A model generated the notes under the pieces. That model did not search any database and had not been told where the DNA came from. It saw only the letters and a list, made by a program, of their open reading frames with translations. From Lumnitzera littorea (taxonomy: Eukaryota; Streptophyta; Magnoliopsida; Myrtales; Combretaceae): a DNA stretch of 64,000 nucleotides. A program made the translations under genes and the position numbers. Numbering within the stretch: the first letter of the stretch is position 1; every line of letters begins with the position of its first letter. Shown piece after piece: positions 24,224 through 34,916 of this stretch. The stretch lies in the NCBI GenBank assembly GCA_024138015.1, contig JAMXBB010000012.1, positions 18,343,374 through 18,407,373 on the forward strand. Direction: 5' to 3'.

Positions 24224-27200
24224 TGCTATTAATGTACCTTAGGCCATATGGATTTTATGTTATTTGATTATTCGTTTTTTTAATGATATGAGTTATTTTA
24301 TTTATCATGTTATCGTCGGCTTTTTAACATGATAAAAGGATTTTTTGAATATTTGTTCAATGTTATGTCATTAAAGTACGTGACTTTAATAGTAAAACCA
24401 TAAAGTGATGGGAACATTATTCTAAATTATCTCTAATCGCTTGTTACATAGAATAATAACTAATTAAGACTAGTAAGTTGATTGAATGATAATCATGTTT
24501 TACTGATTATGGATATAGGATATCAATTCAATACATAGATACATGTAGGAGTACATTGTATTGGATCGACCCAATGTGAGAGTATTGTATGGATCAATTT
24601 GATAAGCATTACTCGCTGCAATATTATTATAGTCTTTTGACTTGATGAGACCATGGATTCCTACATAATAACTTTCATGTTTTGATTCAATTCTTTGTCA
24701 TTTTTTTAACTAAATGATTATAAGATTGTGATTGGATATTAAGTAAACTATGTAGAAGAATATGAGTGTTCGTAAAGGAATTTGTCCATCTTATTAATTT
24801 GAGAAAGATATCTTTTGGCTCCCTTAAAGAGTAAGATTGAGAAAAGGCATGGCCATGCTAAAATGAATTGATAAGGAGTTATCAATGTCATTTGTTTAAG
24901 TCAATTGAATTTTGGATTCAAGAACGAGTGATTAAACATTATAAGATTGTCTTAATTCACACCTTATGTTTAATAAGTAAAGTCGGATCATCGACCTTCA
25001 CTTAATTTGGGTAAACATAATGTCTTGCTAAAGACTGTTATGCCTCGAAGTCATAAAGCTATAACAGTCCTGCCATGTAAACTAACTTATGATAGTAACC
25101 GACTTTACAGTTTCTATCACAGATAGAATTTACATAAGGTGTCAACGACTCCTCACTTTGAAGTAAATAGTTTAATTAAAATTTATGCTAAAATTTATAT
25201 AAAAGCTAGAACCTTAAGTCATATATACATAATTACATTCATATTGTCTTATAATCTCAGGAAATTAAACATCCTACGATAGTCTGTTAACGAACATATC
25301 ACTGTACTAGTTCATAATCCCAAAAGTACCAACAAGACATTAAAGGGCTCATTTGTACAGCTTAAGATAATTATGCCGCGACATATCAGTCATAACCTAT
25401 AAAAAAATTTATAAAAGTATGAGTAACGGCAACTCAGTAAGTTAGGTTGGAGATTTATGAATGCATAACAATATAAATAGGGTTATCAAACAATTAATTA
25501 TAAGTAATGCAACAAGCAAATGGCATCACACAACGTAGTCCTGTCTGTTGTGAAATCAAAGTAATTTTACCCACTCTAATCCGGGTTGAAGAGTTTCCAT
25601 GTTTATACAATAGCTTATAATTAAACTCAGGTTTATGCAATGGAGACACCGTTCCTCCCATAACTATCCTTTAAACTGTTGTCCTCATCCTTACTGCAAC
25701 CTTCTCTCCTATCACCTAGTTCGGTTAAGGATAAAGAAAAGACCATTATGCTATCCAACGTTATCTTTTTTTAAAATGTCGGTGTTTGGTTGGAGAATCC
25801 TAATAGTCCCCTAAAGGGTTGCAATGCATGTCTAATTAAGGTATTTAGGTCGGTTATGATTAAGTATAGTTTAGGGTGATCAAACAATTTCATACCATTT
25901 TATTCACAATAAACACCAAACACAACATAGATTTCAGTATAAAGTCAAATACATACAAGCACATGCAAATAACTACCTATAAGCATAATCCTAAGCCCCC
26001 AAGTACTTTAAAATAGTACTCTAAAATACGACAAAGTATTGAACGCAACTTACTTAAAATCCTTGATTCACTCGCTCAACTTGTCGTAGGTCAGCTTATC
26101 TCCACGTCTCCTATAATATAAATATTCTTTTAGTATTTATATCCTTATGTTATATATAAACTTTAAGTTATGATTTAACTCAATTTTCCATATATATATA
26201 TATATATGTATATTATTTATTACCAATTCATTCTAAGTTAGTTTTGGAATCAATTTCCAAATCTGATTCCGATTTAAGTTCTAATTCGGTTTTAATTACA
26301 AGTGTTTTACGTAAATCCTAAGAATGCATTTAGAACCATAATGTGAAATTAATCATATTATGCTCGAGTATCTTAAACATCGCTTTTAGTCTCTAATCAG
26401 TATTCTAACCTGTATGGTATACCCTAGTACTCGTTTATGTACTAAATTTACTCTTGATGTGAAAAAATTTTACATTTTTTGTATAATTACCTAAATTTAT
26501 ATTTCCTACCAAATTTATTATATATTAGTATTATTATTATATTATTTATTTTAACCTAATATTTTATATTTATTATATGTCCAATTCCACATACTATTAA
26601 AATTATATATATTACTACATAATACTCTTAAAAATTACATATAATACTTACCACATCAGATATGAACATCTTAAAATAACTAATTATACATTAAATCACT
26701 AATTACTCAATTAACTATTAATTAACCCCAAAATCACTAATTATATAAATATTTTAAAGGCCTAAAAATTACTTAAATTTTTCGAAAATTCATTTCTAAA
26801 AAGGGCTTTATAGCACTGCTCTATATTCTCTAAATAGTCTCCACACAAAAAAAAAAAAAAATTAAGCTTAAAACTACACTTGTAAGGCTAGTTATTTTTA
26901 AATCGAAATATACTTGAATTTACGTGGTTTCTTAAGCACTACATATTTCTAGAGATAATTTAATCAAACCAATATTTTTTCCCAAATCTACATACATAAA
27001 AATATTATAATACTAAATTTCATAATTTTCTGAATAAAATTAATAATTTTAATAAATTAAACAAAATCGAGTTGAAATTGGACTCACTTGGCTGATGGAC
27101 TTCTAGCTACTAATGGTGGTCCTATGGTTGTTGGTAGGGCCAGGTAGTGGCGACAAGGAGTGGTGATGGCGGCGATTCACTTTCAGGTGGTTGTGGGTTG

Positions 27201-28545
27201 TAGGTTTACTCTATATGTCCTGATTATACAGATTTTTTCTAAATTTTGTAAAAAAACCTAACTATCTCTCTTTGTGCTCTCTCAATTTTTCCTGGCTTCC
27301 TAAGTATCTAAATGAGGTATTTATAGAGCTTCCTTTTTTTCCCCCCTAATTTCTAGTTGCCAAATGGCCTTATTCTCTTCCAAATTAGCTTTCTAGTTGC
27401 CTTAATGTAATTTGTTTATTTTTTCTTCTTAATCCCTAGCTTACCACAACCTAATTCTAGATAAATCCACACTTTTCCTTATTTTCCCTTGATTTTTTTG
27501 GTAATTTTCTTTAATTATTTGTCATTATTTAGCATATTTTGGGTATTTTAGGTAATTTTACGTATTTTTACGTATACGTAAATACATATAAAGTATAAGT
27601 AAATACTTTTAAATATTATTTATGTTATTTTATGATTTTTACTATGCACATATATCTCTAGTGACTCGTTAGTTATGGAAACTCGTTTTTACACATTTTC
27701 GATAAATAATAAATAATATGTTTATAATTTGATATTATAATATTCTATTATTTTATTACTTATTTTCCTAAATTCAAACTTATTAGATAACTTTTACTAA
27801 TGCTTCTAACTTTATTTTGTAATTTAGATTCGATTGGACACTTTATCCGATTGTTCTAAATCTTATATATTGGATTTGAACTTCTAATTATAGGGCTTAT
27901 AAAGGCTACTTATGTCTTGTAAGTTCGAAAGGAGTTTTAGGTCTACTGTTGATGTTAGGTGAACCTATAGGGTCACACATAAAGAACGAATTAAATGGAC
28001 TACAAAAATTATTAAGAATGATAAATAATGACATTTATTATTTTTAGAGAAAAATAATAAATAATAATATAATATATTAAATATCATCTTTAATATCTCA
28101 CAACATATATCTCTTAATATCTTTAAGAAGATATTAATGCTCTTTTATATATAAATAGAGGTGGCTTTCTATTAGGGTTATACTGACAGTTGTTGTCAAC
28201 ATTAGATTTGTAGAGAAAGTTTGTAGACTAAAATAAAGAGAAAAAAACATGAGAGATTATAACTTCATTTTTGTGTAGTGTGAATATAAATTTGCCCAAC
28301 AGTGTTAGTATGCTCTAGTTGGTTTCGGTGAGTTCGTTCGTGTGTGGATACTAATAAAAGGTGTTTGCATCTTACAACGATTACAGATCCACATATTAGT
28401 AAAATTTGAGAGGACTAAGATAAGGTAAATTCGTAGTTTTTTCTCAATTTAATTGATTCACATGGATCTTATGGATTTTTGGGTTAATAAGATCTTTTTT
28501 AAAAAAACTGTGTAAATCTATGTTTCGTAACCTTAAAATCTAATA
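24224..28545 (+). mobile_element. ~1.45-kb solo LTR split by an inverted LTR
   Basis: Non-gypsy sequence separates RT (before 24224) from RNase H (after 28546). After removing 25036-27906 it is about 1.45 kb. It begins TGCTATTAATG and ends near 'CTTAAAATCTAATA'. A TATAAATA box at 28150-28157 is followed by 'gttgttgtcaacatt', 'gtgtggatactaataaaagg' and 'aggactaagataagg' blocks typical of a plant retroelement LTR I recall as copia-like. No coding region is present. Ends are approximate; an AGAGT near both junctions may be the target duplication. Confidence 0.6.
25036..27901 (-). mobile_element. ~2.87-kb gypsy LTR copy B (solo LTR, inverted)
   Basis: Reverse complement of the same family as copies A and C. 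In its own sense it begins TATAAGCCCTA (TG mutated to TA) and ends CATAACA. Flanks AAGAC (25031-25035) and AAGGC (27902-27906) are a 5-bp target duplication with one change. TATA box at 27318-27325; GTGAGT donor at 27087-27082; AG acceptor at 26112-26111; second donor GTAAGT at 26053-26048; second acceptor near 25398-25397, all on the minus strand. There is no internal region. Confidence 0.85.
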
Positions 28546-30264
28546 AAGAAGGAGTAATAGAGTTTCGAAGGGGTAAAAAGAAAGTTGACTACTACTCCTA
28601 TCCTAGTTTTCTTAAGCTTTGATAAAGTATTTGAAGTAAAGTGCGATGTATTTGGATTAGGCATAGGTGTTGTACCATGCTAATGCAGGAAGGCCAACTT
28701 ATTGTCTACTTTAGCGAAAAGCTTCGAGGAGTAGCACTCGATTTTTTAGTGTACTATAAGGAGTTTTACTCTTTGATTCGAGCCTTAATCATCTGGCGAC
28801 GCTACTTATTACTTAGAGAATTTGTGATCTATACTGATTGTGAATTGCTGAGATATCTGATGAGTAAACCAAAGTTGTCCAAGAGATAAGCCAAGTGGAT
28901 CAAATTCATGAAGGGATTTTCATATGTTGTTAAGTATAAGATTGGCAAAAACAATGTAGTGGTTGAAGCCCTATCACGATGACATGGCCTCCTAATTCAA
29001 CTCTAAATGAGGTTGCTTAGATTCTTCATTGTAAAGGATTTATATGCAAAGGATCCACACTTTAGTCCAATCTATGTTTGATGTGAAGATAACCAAGCTG
29101 TTGATGATTATCACAGGGAGGACGGATGCCCATTTGGAAAAGGAAAGTTATGTATCCTAATTTGTTCTATGTGAGAATTACTAGTATGCGAGATATATGG
29201 AAGAGGATTATTTGGTCATTTTGAAAAGGTTCGAACTCATGAAGTGCTTAGATCAAGATTCTTTTGGTATAAGATGATGAGAGAAGTATAGTCTATATTG
29301 GATAGATGTGCTATTTGTTATAGAGCAAAGAGTTGAGTTGAATAAACAACTTATTTGCCGTTATCTATCCCAACCAAACCATGGACCAAACTAAGTGTGG
29401 ATTTTATGTTAAGACTACCAAGCATGTCTTGGGGGAAGGACTTTATCATGATATTTGTAGACCAGTTTAGTAAAATGACACACTTCTTGCCATGTAATTG
29501 AACTAACGGCACTTTAACTATTTCTTTTCTTTTTTTGTAGGAAGTAGTCAAGCAACATAGCATGCCCAAAACCATAGTATCTAATTGTAACCCAAGTTCT
29601 TAAGCCACTTTTAGAAGACCCTTTGGAAGCGACTAGGGACTAAGTTACTATTTAGTATGTCTTGCCACCCATAGATAGATGGACAGACCGAGGTTGTTAA
29701 CAGGACCTCAAGGACCTTGCTATGAGTTATAGTTGGAAGAAACCCAGCTGATTGGGGCATGTACTTACCAATAATCAAGTTCTCTTACAATAGAACTATC
29801 TACAGTGTAATAGAGAAATCACCCTTCGAAGTTGCATATGGATACAACCTTGAGCTCCCACTCAATCAGATCCCCCAACCTAGTTAGCCTGAGGATCAAC
29901 AAGTTATGGAAAGAACAGAAGCCATCCAAGCAATGTAGTAAAAGGTTATGGACTATCTAACTTGAGTTGCTTCCAAGCTCGAAAGGAGAAGCCAAGGAGA
30001 AAGAGTTAGAGAGTTTCAGCCTGACAACTTAATATGGATTCACCTTAGCAAGTGCCGATTCCCAATTTAAGAAAGAACAAATTGTCCCAAAAAGTAGATA
30101 GACCTTTCAGAGTGATCGAGAAGAACAACCTTAGTGCCTACAAGGTAAAACTGCCTTAAGGATAGGGAGTCTTTAACTCCTTCAACATTGCTAATCTAAA
30201 CCCATATTTTTCTAATGACGAGTTTTTAAAGTTGACCAAGATTTGATCTAAAATCTCGAATAGC
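28546..30264 (+). pseudogene. RNase H and integrase relic
   Basis: RNase H reads 'FDKVFEVKCDVFGLGIGVV', 'QEGQLIVYFSEKLRG', 'FVIYTDCELLRYLMSKPKL' and 'YKIGKNNVVVEALSR' between about 28620 and 28980. Integrase relics follow: catalytic-core pieces near 29390-29470, 'DGQTEVVNRTSRTLL' near 29680, 'FSYNRTIYSVIEKSPFEV' near 29790, and the C-terminal fold '(V)DRPFRVIEKNNLSAYKV' near 30095 ending 'FNIANLNPYFSNDE'. Frames shift several times. No chromodomain is visible after this point. Confidence 0.85.
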
Positions 30265-30274
30265 TTGGAAGGGA
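30265..30274 (+). other. Polypurine tract
   Basis: The purine-rich TTGGAAGGGA abuts the TG of the 3' LTR, the place where plus-strand priming occurs in LTR retrotransposons. Confidence 0.6.
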
Positions 30275-31149
30275 TGATAGGAATTAAGGATCGATAACAA
30301 GATCTTGAGTTAAGGGCTTGTTGCGTTGGTTTACTGAGCTTTTTAGAAAGACCTAACTTTGGAAGAAGAAGGGTTTGCTCGAGTCGACCTGATACATTTC
30401 TAATACATCATCTTGTGAGTAGAAGAAGATTCCACTAATGTTGCCAACCCCCACTAGAACCGAACATTGAGCCAGCATGACTTCGAGCTAACAGACGTTC
30501 AAGCTCAAATTGACCTAATGTCGAGCTGACTTGCTGAATCTAAGCTCCCAAGATCCAACTTTAAAACTAATGCCCTCCAAACTCCCAACTTGTTGAGCTT
30601 TTGACTTAAGGTTGATTGAGTTGGCTCTGCCCCGCACCAACTATCCGCTTACACCACATAATTGAGTGGCTTATACGTATTGCCTCTCTGACAACCGTAC
30701 TTTCCTTATGGAGAACATTCCTTTTCATTTTGTTTACTAATTTGCTCTTGTGTAATGTAAACTTTTCCCTTTTAGCAATTTTTAGTAACCTTGGACATAC
30801 TTTACTTGTGATGTATAGATATCCCCATATTGTATTAACCGCAACATTCAAGAATAGTGAATATACAAAACTTTCCCCTTTTGAGCAAGTGTTTTCTTAC
30901 TTGCTCTCTTTTCCTTATTCTTATATAAGCCATTTGAGTGTGGAATAGTAGTGAGTAACCTTTAGTTGCATTAATGTATCATATCAAGTGTAGCTTGAAC
31001 TTATGTGAGACATTGATGCATCACATCCATCAAAACCCTATTTAACCTTTGACTACCATTTATCTTTTGGATCATCTTGCAGTTCAAACCCACCATTAGT
31101 TTGTGAGGTACCATTGTTTGTATATCCATCTAAGATAGTGACCATACCG
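30275..31149 (+). repeat. 3' LTR of the nested gypsy element
   Basis: Starts TGATAGGAATTAAGG and ends ...CATACCG (CA changed to CG). It matches the 5' LTR along its length and is followed by the CTTAG half of the target duplication. Confidence 0.85.
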
Positions 31150-31154
31150 CTTAG

Positions 31155-31765
31155 TTTCATTATCTTTTATTTAAAAATTTTTCAAACTAAACAGAATTTA
31201 AAGATACATAATTGATCATTTTCAATTATAGTACATGCTCTGTGTTTTTTTATTGTATGTAATTTGTAAAAAATCATACAAGGGTATATGTATAATTAAA
31301 GTTTTAAATTATATATGATGTAATTTATAATGCAAGTTTTATTAGTGAAGAATGATCATAGAGAGTGTTCGATATACATTAGTGTGGAGTAAAGTAATGG
31401 TCGTTACAAGATTAGTTATGTTGTTGTGGAGTTGGTAAAGGATTGGATGGGATTGTTTTAATTGGCAAGAAGTTAGATTAGGTTAAAATGGAGTCTTTTT
31501 TACCTTTAGGTATGGCTAGTATTATTATTGTAAAGCAAAACATAGTCTGCAAAATTAGCAAGGAAATTAACTTACCTTACCAAGAACCATATTTTAAGTT
31601 TGTAGCCCTATTCACATTACCAAACCTATTAATTGTAGAAGATGGGCATTACATGAGTATGAGGACATGGAATAATCATTCACGTACAAAGGCTTAGATA
31701 ACAAAGGATAGTAAGATAAAAGATTAGAAGAAAGGTTGCAATTTAAAACATTACTATCTGATTTC
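31155..31765. other. AT-rich flank between gypsy and LINE relics
   Basis: No gene or repeat termini are recognised. A 69-codon open frame here lacks any domain. Confidence 0.5.
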
Positions 31766-31769
31766 CTCA

Positions 31770-33726
31770 AAATGCTCTTAGGTAATGTGCTACTTCATCC
31801 TGGTCCCTGCTTGTCCACCTTAGATTCTAAGTTGTCTTCCTTTCGAATAATTGCCTACAAGAAATAATCAAAGCTAGTAAAAAGTCATTAGTTAATTTTG
31901 TTTTTGAAATTAGCTCTATTGTTTTCTTAAAGTTTGACTCAATTTCAACTTCCTCCAAATTCAACTGAAGTGCTAGCTTAAGGCTCTAAAAAATGCCTAA
32001 ACATTCCTTTTCGAAGGGTAAAAAAGCAAAAAAAAAAAAAAAAAAAGAAAGCCTCTATCATCTCTTGCAATTCCACTTATCCCCTTTACATACAATACTT
32101 CAATGCTCCAACCTAATCAATTTTAAATCTTCTTCCCCTTAGTGGTCTACAAGAATTATCCCTTTGAAGATGAGCCTAAAATTCATGTGCTACTCTGAAG
32201 TTCCCTAGCCAAGGTTTTACATTCTCATTCTCAAGACACCATATATTTCTCTCCATCCGTATACTCTTAAGGAGAGAAAGGTAAAGGTTACTTTTTTTTT
32301 GGGTAGGCTCATGTTTGCATTTGCTTTTCATCTTCGTATTAGCCTCTATCTAACTACCTATATTCTTGTCAAAAGTGTCTTTAAAGCTTGAACTATTGTC
32401 TATTGTTCATCGAACCCATTCACTAATCTTTAAATAGATGATGTTATGATTCAATCCCATTATTGCAAAAGCAAAGTTAAAGATCAATCACGAAACCCAT
32501 CCAGATGAGATTCTCCTTTGTTGGTAGGATATCTACATAACATCTCTAAATAATGAATTTGATATTCGGATAAGTTTGTAATTTTGAAATCTAGTCTTCC
32601 TTTGCTTGTGGTTTATTGGATCAATCGCAATACTTAAGAATGTTAGAGCAACCCCCCAGTTCCAAACCTGTGAGTCAACTTTCTTAAGGGAGTAAGGACC
32701 TTTAGCTAACTTTACTGTAACTTCACAACATATTTCCTTGTCCTAGCCCATAACACCTTTTCTATCTTCAAGAAGTACTATTGAACCTAGCAAAGCTTTG
32801 ATATTATTGTCAAAAGGGTAACCTATTATGCCTTCGTTCCATTCGTCTGCTCCCCTTCAAGCTTGTGCTAATGAAATCCTCTCATTCTCCTTACTCAAAG
32901 ATCCATCGATTAAGCTAGCTAGTCTAGTTCATGTGTTAAAACAAGGTACTTTTTCCATTTCTTGGTTTGTTTGAACAAAGGTTCTTCATCCATTGCCATT
33001 CTTCAATGTACTCCTTTAGCATCAAGATTTTAAAGTAGCTATTCATTTTGAGTCCCAATTTTCTACTCTGTCCCATTTCTTCCTTAGTAGGTTTGCCTAT
33101 AGAATGTGTTTGGTCTTCTGTTAAGCTTAACTGTACAAGCTAAGTTTCTTTTCCTTAAATCCTAAATGTTTGTCCCTTGTAAATCCTCTAGTGTTGCTAC
33201 CTTCCTCCAGTTTACTCCATGAAAACCCCCTTTCTCGTTTAAAGATCCAAAAAAGAAATTCCTTGCATTCTTCTCTACCTTTGCCAAAAACCTTGGTAGC
33301 TTGAGTGCCTGCATATAGTAAATAATTGTATCCTCAATCATTGATTAAATGAAGACATGTCTCCCTACCATACTAAGGAGATTTGCTTTCTACTCTCATA
33401 GCTTCCTTTGTAGCTTCTCTATTATAAACTTTACTTCTAAAGCCCTCACATTCTCATTCGTAATGATTGGGTATCCCATATAAAGTCTTGGTTTAGGGGC
33501 TTTTCTTATGTTCACTGTTATACGAATTTTCTCCCTTCTAACCCTGCTTACATTCTTTGCAAAACTTAATTTTGACTTTTCTAAATTCATCTTTTGCTTT
33601 GATATCTCACTAAATTGATATATAAGCTGAAGGATAATCTGCACATTGTGAATTGAAGCTTCTCCAATTTAGAGAATATGATAAACCAAAATAAGATGGG
33701 ATATTAGATAATCAAACCAACCCCTT
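31770..33726 (-). pseudogene. LINE-1 type retrotransposon ORF2 relic
   Basis: Reading the minus strand from about 33720: a decayed 'SHLILVYHIL' in place of the FADD catalytic block, 'GEASIHNVQII', then an 83-codon piece (33644-33396) with 'NLEKSKLSFAKNVSR' and 'FIIEKLQRKL', followed by 'KANLLSMVGRHVFI', 'YMQALKLPRFLAKVEKNARN' and 'GGFHGVNWRKVATL', all in the order of plant LINE-1 RT and its C-terminal region. Near 32080-31880 'GIARDDRG' and 'ALQLNLEEVEIES' recall the RNase H domain such elements often end with. It is truncated at both ends and full of stops. An A-rich run at 33730-33745 marks one edge. Confidence 0.8.
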
Positions 33727-33744
33727 ACACCAAAAAAAAAAAAA

Positions 33745-34755
33745 AGAAGAAAAAATTGACTAGTTTCCACTATTCCATCTCAATTTTGGATCTATTTGCT
33801 TGAGTTTCATAACTATTATAGAATATGTATAAAGATATGGGTTCTTCTTACCTAAGAACTCTAACTTTGATAAATTCCCACTAATAATCACCGTAAAACC
33901 AATAGAGGCAAAGTTAGATCTCACAAGCTTAACTCATGGTTGAAATGGAGTCAGATTGTTACCAATGAAGCCAAAAAGCGTCCATGTAAGATTGATTTTG
34001 TTGATACCTAATTTTTATTTATTTTTTCAATTTTTTTATTTAATAATGATAATAATAATAATAATAAAAATAGTAATAGGAAATGTTAAGTGTTTTTTTA
34101 ATGATATAAAACCCTCAAAATTAAATATTTTATGTAAAAGTTATGTTATGTGTTGCTATAATTTCAAGAGTTGGACTTTTTTTTTAAATATTTTCTTATC
34201 TATCATTGTTATTAATCATTACTTTTTGATATATTAAAACAGTTTTATAATGATATTTATAAAGGAGCCATTTACTTGTCTTATTTTAGAAAATTAGTTT
34301 GATCACTAAAATGGAGACAAGTTCAAAATTAAAGACCTGTGTACCATTATTATCTAACTTTTTTTCTTAATGGGTGTTTAAAAATAACTAATTTATCTTA
34401 TTTTAAAAATTTGAGCAATGCAACGGAAATTCTCGTTTTTCCAATATTGTAAAGCGGCTGTAACCTAATATTGATGTCTTAATAAGTTGTAATCGGTGGA
34501 AAAATCTGAAGCATCGATTAAATTGACCGATCCCATTTCCATTTAATTCAACCATTCCACACATGCCACGAGGCTCCGACCACCGTACTAAAACCGTGTG
34601 CTCCAAATAACCACCAATCTAAAAACAACAAGCAGCAACATTTGGACAAAATTACCCTTTCCTTTGTCCTCCATTTACCGCACTTTTTCGGAAAATTTTA
34701 CTGTAGAAGTACCCTTTCTCTCACACCTACAAGGCTAATTTCGACATTAGATGCA
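33745..34755. other. Upstream intergenic region of the P4H gene
   Basis: AT-rich, with an (ATA/AAT)n run near 34045-34067. From about 34400 composition becomes less extreme toward the promoter. No coding gene is seen; open frames here lack domains. Confidence 0.5.
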
Positions 34756-34758
34756 CCC

Positions 34759-34766
34759 TATATAAA
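34759..34766 (+). promoter_or_regulatory. TATA box of the prolyl 4-hydroxylase gene
   Basis: TATATAAA in the context CCC-TATATAAA-CC predicts a transcript start near 34795. A CT-repeat leader (about 34817-34832), common in plant 5' UTRs, follows before the first ATG. Confidence 0.75.
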
Positions 34767-34916
34767 CCTCTCTCTCTTGAATAGTGTGAGCAAATCATAG
34801 GAAAGGAAACTTCAAACTCTCTCTCTCTCTCTGAAAAGTTAAAACAAAGTGAAATGCTTCGATCTTTGTTGATTTTTATAAACAGAAGCTTATTAGGGTT
34901 TCGAATTGGTCCGAAG

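Larger units (their letters stand above)
16896..31149 (+). mobile_element. Ty3/gypsy retrotransposon, complete ends, nested insertions
   Basis: The element runs from a 5' LTR (16896-17809) and primer binding site through gag, protease, RT, RNase H and integrase relics to a polypurine tract and 3' LTR (30275-31149). The flanks CTTAA (16891-16895) and CTTAG (31150-31154) form a 5-bp target duplication with one mismatch. All reading frames carry stops and shifts. Removing the inserted LTRs leaves roughly 6.8-6.9 kb. Integrase ends in the '...NLNPYFSNDE' type tail with no chromodomain visible, which fits Reina/CRM-like lineages better than Tekay, but lineage needs a tree. Confidence 0.88.

Noticed and set aside
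30060..30264. Possible chromodomain after integrase
   Set aside because: The frame ends in the integrase C-terminal 'FNIANLNPYFSND' type tail directly before the polypurine tract; no chromodomain aromatic pattern is visible.
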